Part shown: positions 60,396 to 64,000 of the stretch, piece after piece | How positions within the stretch are numbered: position 1 is the stretch's first letter | Layout of the letters: each line of letters opens with the position of its first letter | Assembly (NCBI GenBank): GCA_035555595.1 | Contig: DATMGK010000004.1 | Coordinates: forward strand, 23,750 to 87,749 | Direction of reading: 5' to 3' | From: Croceibacterium_A sp035555595 | Lineage (GTDB): Bacteria > Pseudomonadota > Alphaproteobacteria > Sphingomonadales > Sphingomonadaceae | Length of the DNA: 64,000 nucleotides | The notes under the pieces: generated by a model | The model's input: only the letters and a program-made list of their open reading frames with translations | Told to the model about the DNA's origin: nothing | Databases searched by the model: none | Made by a program: the position numbers and the translations under genes

Positions 60396-63071
60396 TCAGG
60401 CCGCCAGCTTCCTCAGCACGTACTGAAGGATGCCGCCATTGCGGTAATATTCCATCTCGTTGGCGGTATCGATCCGGCACTTGGCGGTGAACGTGAAGCT
60501 TTCGCCATTGGGGCGGGTCACCTGCACGGCCACATCCTGCCCCGGGGTCAGGTCGGCCAGCCCTTCGATGGTGAAGCGATCGTCGCCGGTCAGCTTCAGG
60601 CTGTTGCGCGATTCGCCATCCACGAACTGCAGCGGCAGCACACCCATGCCGACCAGGTTGGAGCGGTGGATGCGTTCGAAGCTTTCCACGATCACCGCAC
60701 GCACGCCCAGCAGGTTGGTGCCCTTGGCCGCCCAGTCACGGCTGGAACCCGTGCCGTATTCCTTGCCTGCGATCACCACCAGCGGCGTGCCGTCGGCCTT
60801 GTGCTTCATGGCGGCGTCATAGATCGCCATGGTCTCGCCGTTGTAACGGGTCATGCCGCCTTCAACGCCGGGCACCATTTCGTTGCGGATACGGATATTG
60901 GCGAAGGTGCCGCGCATCATCACGTCGTGATTGCCGCGACGGCTGCCGTAAGAGTTGAAGTCCGCCTTCGCGACCTGATGGTCGATCAGGTAACGGCCCG
61001 CCGGGCTGTCTTCCTTGATCGATCCGGCCGGGCTGATGTGGTCGGTGGTTACCGAATCGCCCAGGATCGCCATCGGCAGCGCGCCGATGATGTCCGTGAC
61101 CGCCGCCGGTTCCATCTTCATGCCTTCGAAGTAGGGCGGGTTGGCGACATAGGTGCTGCCCGGCCGCCACTGATAGGTGTCCGATCCGGTGACGTCGATC
61201 GCCTGCCAGTGCACGTCGCCCTTGTACACGTCGGCATAGCGGGCTTCGAACATCGCGCGGTCGATGCTGCCGGAACGCAGGGTGGCGATTTCGTCGTTGC
61301 TCGGCCAGATGTCCTTCAGGAACACGTCGGTGCCATCGCTCGCCTGCCCGATCGGGGTGGTCACGATGTCCTCCGTCACGGTGCCCTTCAGCGCATAGGC
61401 GACCACCAGCGGCGGGCTGGCGAGGAAGTTGGCGCGCACATCGGGGCTGACGCGGCCTTCGAAGTTGCGGTTGCCCGACAGCACGGATGCGGCAACGATG
61501 TCGTTGCCGTTGATCGCCTTGCTGATCGGTTCGGCCAGCGGGCCGGAATTGCCGATGCAGGTCGTGCAGCCATAGCCGACCAGATCGAAGCCCAGCGCGT
61601 CGAGGTGATCCTGCAGCCCGGCCTTCTCCAGATAATCCGTCACCACCTGCGATCCGGGGGCGAGGCTGGTCTTGACCCACGGCTTCGGCTTCAGGCCCTT
61701 TTCGTTGGCCTTCTTCGCCACCAGACCGGCGGCGATCAGCACGTCCGGGTTGCTGGTGTTGGTGCAACTGGTGATCGCGGCGATGACCACGTCGCCGTCG
61801 CCGATGTCGTGGTCCTTGCCTTCCACCGGGGTGCGGGCCGGGGCCTTCTTGCCATAAGCATTGGCGAGATCGGCGTTGAACAGGTCGTCCACGTCAGGCA
61901 GCGCGACTTTGTCCTGCGGCCGCTTCGGGCCTGCGAGCGAGGGCACGACGGTCGACAGGTCGAGTTCCAGCGTGTCGGTGAAGACGGGTTCCGGCGCCTC
62001 GGGGTCGAGCCAGAAGCCCTGTTCCTTGGCATAGGCTTCGACCAGCGCGATGTTGTCTTCGCTGCGACCGGTCAGGCGCATGTAATCCAGCGTCTTGTCG
62101 TCGATGCCGAAGAAGCCGCAGGTCGCGCCATATTCCGGCGCCATGTTGGCCAGTGTCGCACGGTCCGCCAGGCTCAGGCTGGCAAGGCCGGGGCCGAAAT
62201 ATTCGACGAACCGCCCCACAACGCCGCGCGCGCGCAGCATCTGGGTGCATGTCAGCACCAGATCGGTGGCGGTCACGCCTTCCTTCAGCTTGCCGGTCAT
62301 CTTGAAGCCGACGACTTCGGGGATCAGCATGGAAACCGGCTGGCCCAGCATGGCCGCTTCCGCCTCGATCCCGCCGACGCCCCAGCCCAGCACGCCCAGG
62401 CCGTTGATCATGGTGGTGTGGCTGTCGGTGCCCACGCAGGTGTCGGGATAGGCGACCAGCGCCCCGTCCTGATCCGCGCTGCTCCACACGCCCTGCGCGA
62501 TGTGTTCCAGGTTCACCTGATGGCAGATGCCGGTGCCGGGAGGGACGGCCTTGAAATTGGCGAGGCTCTTGGAACCCCATTTGAGGAAGTCGTAGCGTTC
62601 CAGATTGCGCTGGTATTCCAGCTCCACGTTCTGTTCGAACGCCCGCGGGTGGCCGAATTCGTCAACCATCACCGAATGGTCGATCACCAGATGCACGGGG
62701 ACCAGCGGGTTGATCTTGCTGGTATCGCCGCCCAGCTTCGCGATCGCGTCGCGCATGGCGGCCAGATCGACCACGCAGGGCACGCCGGTGAAATCCTGCA
62801 TCAGCACGCGCGCGGGGCGATACTGGATTTCCTGCCCGGTGGTGGGGTTCTTCTGCCAGTCGGCAATCGCCTGAATGTCGCCCACGGAAACGGTGAAGCC
62901 AGCATCTTCGAACCGCAGCAGGTTTTCCAGCAACACCTTCATAGAGAAGGGCAGGCGGCTGACGTCGCCGATCTTCTCTGCGGCTGCTTTCAGCGAGTAA
63001 TAGGCGTACTGCTTGCCGCGAACGTCCATCGTGCGGCGGGTGTCGAGCGAATTTTTGCCGACCTGGGTCAT
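60396..63071 (-). CDS. acnA: Aconitate hydratase A
   Basis: 891 aa. 4Fe-4S ligands in TSCTNTSNPDVL and GYGCTTCIGNSGPL, plus DSHTTMINGLGVLGWGVGG and the C-terminal swivel domain with GNHDVMMRGTF and GSSRDWAAKG. It converts citrate to isocitrate. Single gene, divergent from the 54-aa membrane protein. A 967-codon open frame on the other strand is an artefact of high G+C. Confidence 0.97.
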   Translation of the reverse strand: MTQVGKNSLDTRRTMDVRGKQYAYYSLKAAAEKIGDVSRLPFSMKVLLENLLRFEDAGFTVSVGDIQAIADWQKNPTTGQEIQYRPARVLMQDFTGVPCVVDLAAMRDAIAKLGGDTSKINPLVPVHLVIDHSVMVDEFGHPRAFEQNVELEYQRNLERYDFLKWGSKSLANFKAVPPGTGICHQVNLEHIAQGVWSSADQDGALVAYPDTCVGTDSHTTMINGLGVLGWGVGGIEAEAAMLGQPVSMLIPEVVGFKMTGKLKEGVTATDLVLTCTQMLRARGVVGRFVEYFGPGLASLSLADRATLANMAPEYGATCGFFGIDDKTLDYMRLTGRSEDNIALVEAYAKEQGFWLDPEAPEPVFTDTLELDLSTVVPSLAGPKRPQDKVALPDVDDLFNADLANAYGKKAPARTPVEGKDHDIGDGDVVIAAITSCTNTSNPDVLIAAGLVAKKANEKGLKPKPWVKTSLAPGSQVVTDYLEKAGLQDHLDALGFDLVGYGCTTCIGNSGPLAEPISKAINGNDIVAASVLSGNRNFEGRVSPDVRANFLASPPLVVAYALKGTVTEDIVTTPIGQASDGTDVFLKDIWPSNDEIATLRSGSIDRAMFEARYADVYKGDVHWQAIDVTGSDTYQWRPGSTYVANPPYFEGMKMEPAAVTDIIGALPMAILGDSVTTDHISPAGSIKEDSPAGRYLIDHQVAKADFNSYGSRRGNHDVMMRGTFANIRIRNEMVPGVEGGMTRYNGETMAIYDAAMKHKADGTPLVVIAGKEYGTGSSRDWAAKGTNLLGVRAVIVESFERIHRSNLVGMGVLPLQFVDGESRNSLKLTGDDRFTIEGLADLTPGQDVAVQVTRPNGESFTFTAKCRIDTANEMEYYRNGGILQYVLRKLAA

Positions 63072-63214
63072 GGGGGCGGGGTCCTCCTGTTCCGATTCTC
63101 CGGCCGGCGCGCCGCGGTTGCCTGGCGGGCGGAAAGGGCCGGAATTCGCGCTGGCGCTTGCGCGTTCGCGGGCGTTAGGTCAAGCGGCAGTCGGCAGTCA
63201 GGAGAGTGTGCGGC

Positions 63215-63379
63215 ATGGTTCTTGGGCCATCAGGAAGGAAGCAGGAACCGCTTTACGTGTTCCGGATGGCGTTTGCGCTGACGATCGCGGCGGCGCTGGG
63301 TGGCGCTCTGGGACTCGCATGGCATGCCTCTGGCTTCGGCGACGGCAAGCAGGAACAGGCGCCCCCTCCGGCGGAATAG
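63215..63379 (+). CDS. Small membrane protein, unknown
   Basis: 54 aa, MVLGPSGRKQEPLYVFRMAF..., with one membrane helix at about 17-39 and a Pro/Gln/Glu tail (GDGKQEQAPPPAE). Ribosome site AGGAGAG lies 9-10 nt before the ATG, which supports translation. Divergent from acnA (143-bp gap). No family recognised. Confidence 0.6.
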   Translation: MVLGPSGRKQEPLYVFRMAFALTIAAALGGALGLAWHASGFGDGKQEQAPPPAE

Positions 63380-63563
63380 GGCCGGAAAACAAGGGGTAGG
63401 ACGAGGATTCCGTCCGATCGGATGCCGCAAGGCGATGAATTCGGGTGACGGATTCAGCGGACAGTCAGGCGCGCGACTTGATACCGGGCGGCGAAACAGG
63501 CAAAATCCGGCTCGCTTGGGCGGGCCGGCGCCGACGGTATCGGCAGACAGGGCAAATTCCGTA

Positions 63564-64000
63564 ATGAACGTCAAGTTGCGCACTCTTCTTCTGGCTGGTC
63601 TCACTGGCGCCATCGCGCTGCCGATGGCGGCGCAGGGCCAATCCGCTCAGGTCCAGCCCGTGCAGCCGTCGCCCACTGGCGATTCCGGCGCTGTCACCGC
63701 CATTCCCACCGGCCGGGTGCTCACCCTGCCGCCCGCGCTGCTTTACCCTGCCGTCATGCAGTGGCCGGCGGATCGCGCGCGCTCGCTGCTGGTAGCGGCG
63801 GAAGGCATCGGCGCGGAAGGTCTCGATCCGAAGGACTATCGCCTGGACGAACTGCGCGCCGCGATTGACGGCGGCGCGGGCGCCCGGCTGGACGCGGCGG
63901 CGAGTCAGACTTTCACCTGGCTGGTGGAGGATCTGCGCGACGGGCGCACGCCGATGGAAGCGCGCAAGCAGTGGTTCGTGGTCGATCCCGATCCCGACAT
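63564..64000 (+). CDS. L,D-transpeptidase, YcbB/LdtD-type (partial, 3' end outside window)
   Basis: At least 145 aa; the end is cut by the window. Signal peptide MNVKLRTLLLAGLTGAIALP; the visible part (RARSLLVAAEGIGAEGLDPKDYRLDEL, TFTWLVEDLRDGRTP) is the helical scaffold found before the YkuD domain in the large L,D-transpeptidases. The catalytic domain itself is not visible, so the call rests on the scaffold. Distinct from the short enzyme at 25503. Confidence 0.7.
   Translation, partial: MNVKLRTLLLAGLTGAIALPMAAQGQSAQVQPVQPSPTGDSGAVTAIPTGRVLTLPPALLYPAVMQWPADRARSLLVAAEGIGAEGLDPKDYRLDELRAAIDGGAGARLDAAASQTFTWLVEDLRDGRTPMEARKQWFVVDPDPD

Noticed and set aside
60378..63281. 967-codon open frame on the plus strand opposite acnA
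   Set aside because: Composition (His/Arg/Gly-rich, Ala-rich) and position match a shadow of the acnA reading frame; acnA itself is unmistakable.

Overview
The window reads as a chromosomal segment of an alphaproteobacterium of the order Sphingomonadales, most likely an Erythrobacteraceae/Novosphingobium-type organism. The evidence is high G+C coding sequence, a zinc-free 41-aa bL36, an alphaproteobacterial UPF0262 protein, a Tim44-domain (TimA-like) protein, a PEP-CTERM protein with the sphingomonad-type PEPxxWAMM tail, and frequent GTG/TTG starts with 4-bp stop/start overlaps. There is no prophage, transposase, CRISPR array, tRNA or rRNA that I can see. Nearly all of it is core genome.

Layout. 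1-5.4 kb holds the most unusual locus. A two-domain glycosyltransferase/alpha-toroid protein overlaps a GH130 glycosidase/phosphorylase that runs off the left edge. They are divergent from a ToxR-like membrane-bound winged-helix regulator across a 650-bp gap that holds a strong minus-strand terminator (possible small RNA) and a 10-bp-phased direct repeat. 5.5-15 kb: ftsH, a DUF3667 membrane protein, rpoZ, a phospholipase D/cardiolipin synthase, dnaB, UPF0262, a degenerate GH25 protein, tatA, ynfA and a class V aminotransferase. 15-22 kb: small secreted proteins, an M14 carboxypeptidase with a lipoprotein, galE, rpmJ, a HAD phosphatase, an HxlR regulator and comM. 22.3-25.5 kb: the classic rpmH-rnpA-yidD-yidC-engB cluster, preceded by what looks like an attenuator. 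25.5-34.3 kb: an L,D-transpeptidase, a PEP-CTERM protein, GST, dapE, a dicarboxylate symporter, nth-dapB, a class III-like sirtuin, a GFA-family protein, a MoeB/ThiF-type protein and DUF983.

34.3-43 kb: dnaA and rpsT with a GANTC-rich gap, mutM, a DMT exporter, ubiE-ubiB, coaBC (with a large extra linker) and dut. 43-51.8 kb: a GGDEF/EAL protein, a DUF4136-like lipoprotein, trpS, murJ, secB divergent from timA-mltA-smr. 51.8-56.5 kb: a peroxide-defence block (katG, ahpF, ahpC); katG and ahpC are preceded by the same 11-bp motif. 56.6-64 kb: aroC divergent from ruvA-(small membrane protein)-ruvB, with four 11-bp tandem repeats between them, then a secreted rhodanese, acnA, a 54-aa membrane protein and the start of a second L,D-transpeptidase.

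Functional themes: replication and repair (dnaA, dnaB, nth, mutM, ruvAB, comM), envelope biogenesis and secretion (yidC, secB, tatA, murJ, mltA, two L,D-transpeptidases), ubiquinone synthesis (ubiE, ubiB), lysine/diaminopimelate synthesis (dapB, dapE) and peroxide defence. The best candidates for something undescribed are the GT4-toroid/GH130/ToxR-like locus, the rpmH leader, the 11-bp repeat array upstream of aroC/ruvA, and the shared katG/ahpC motif.
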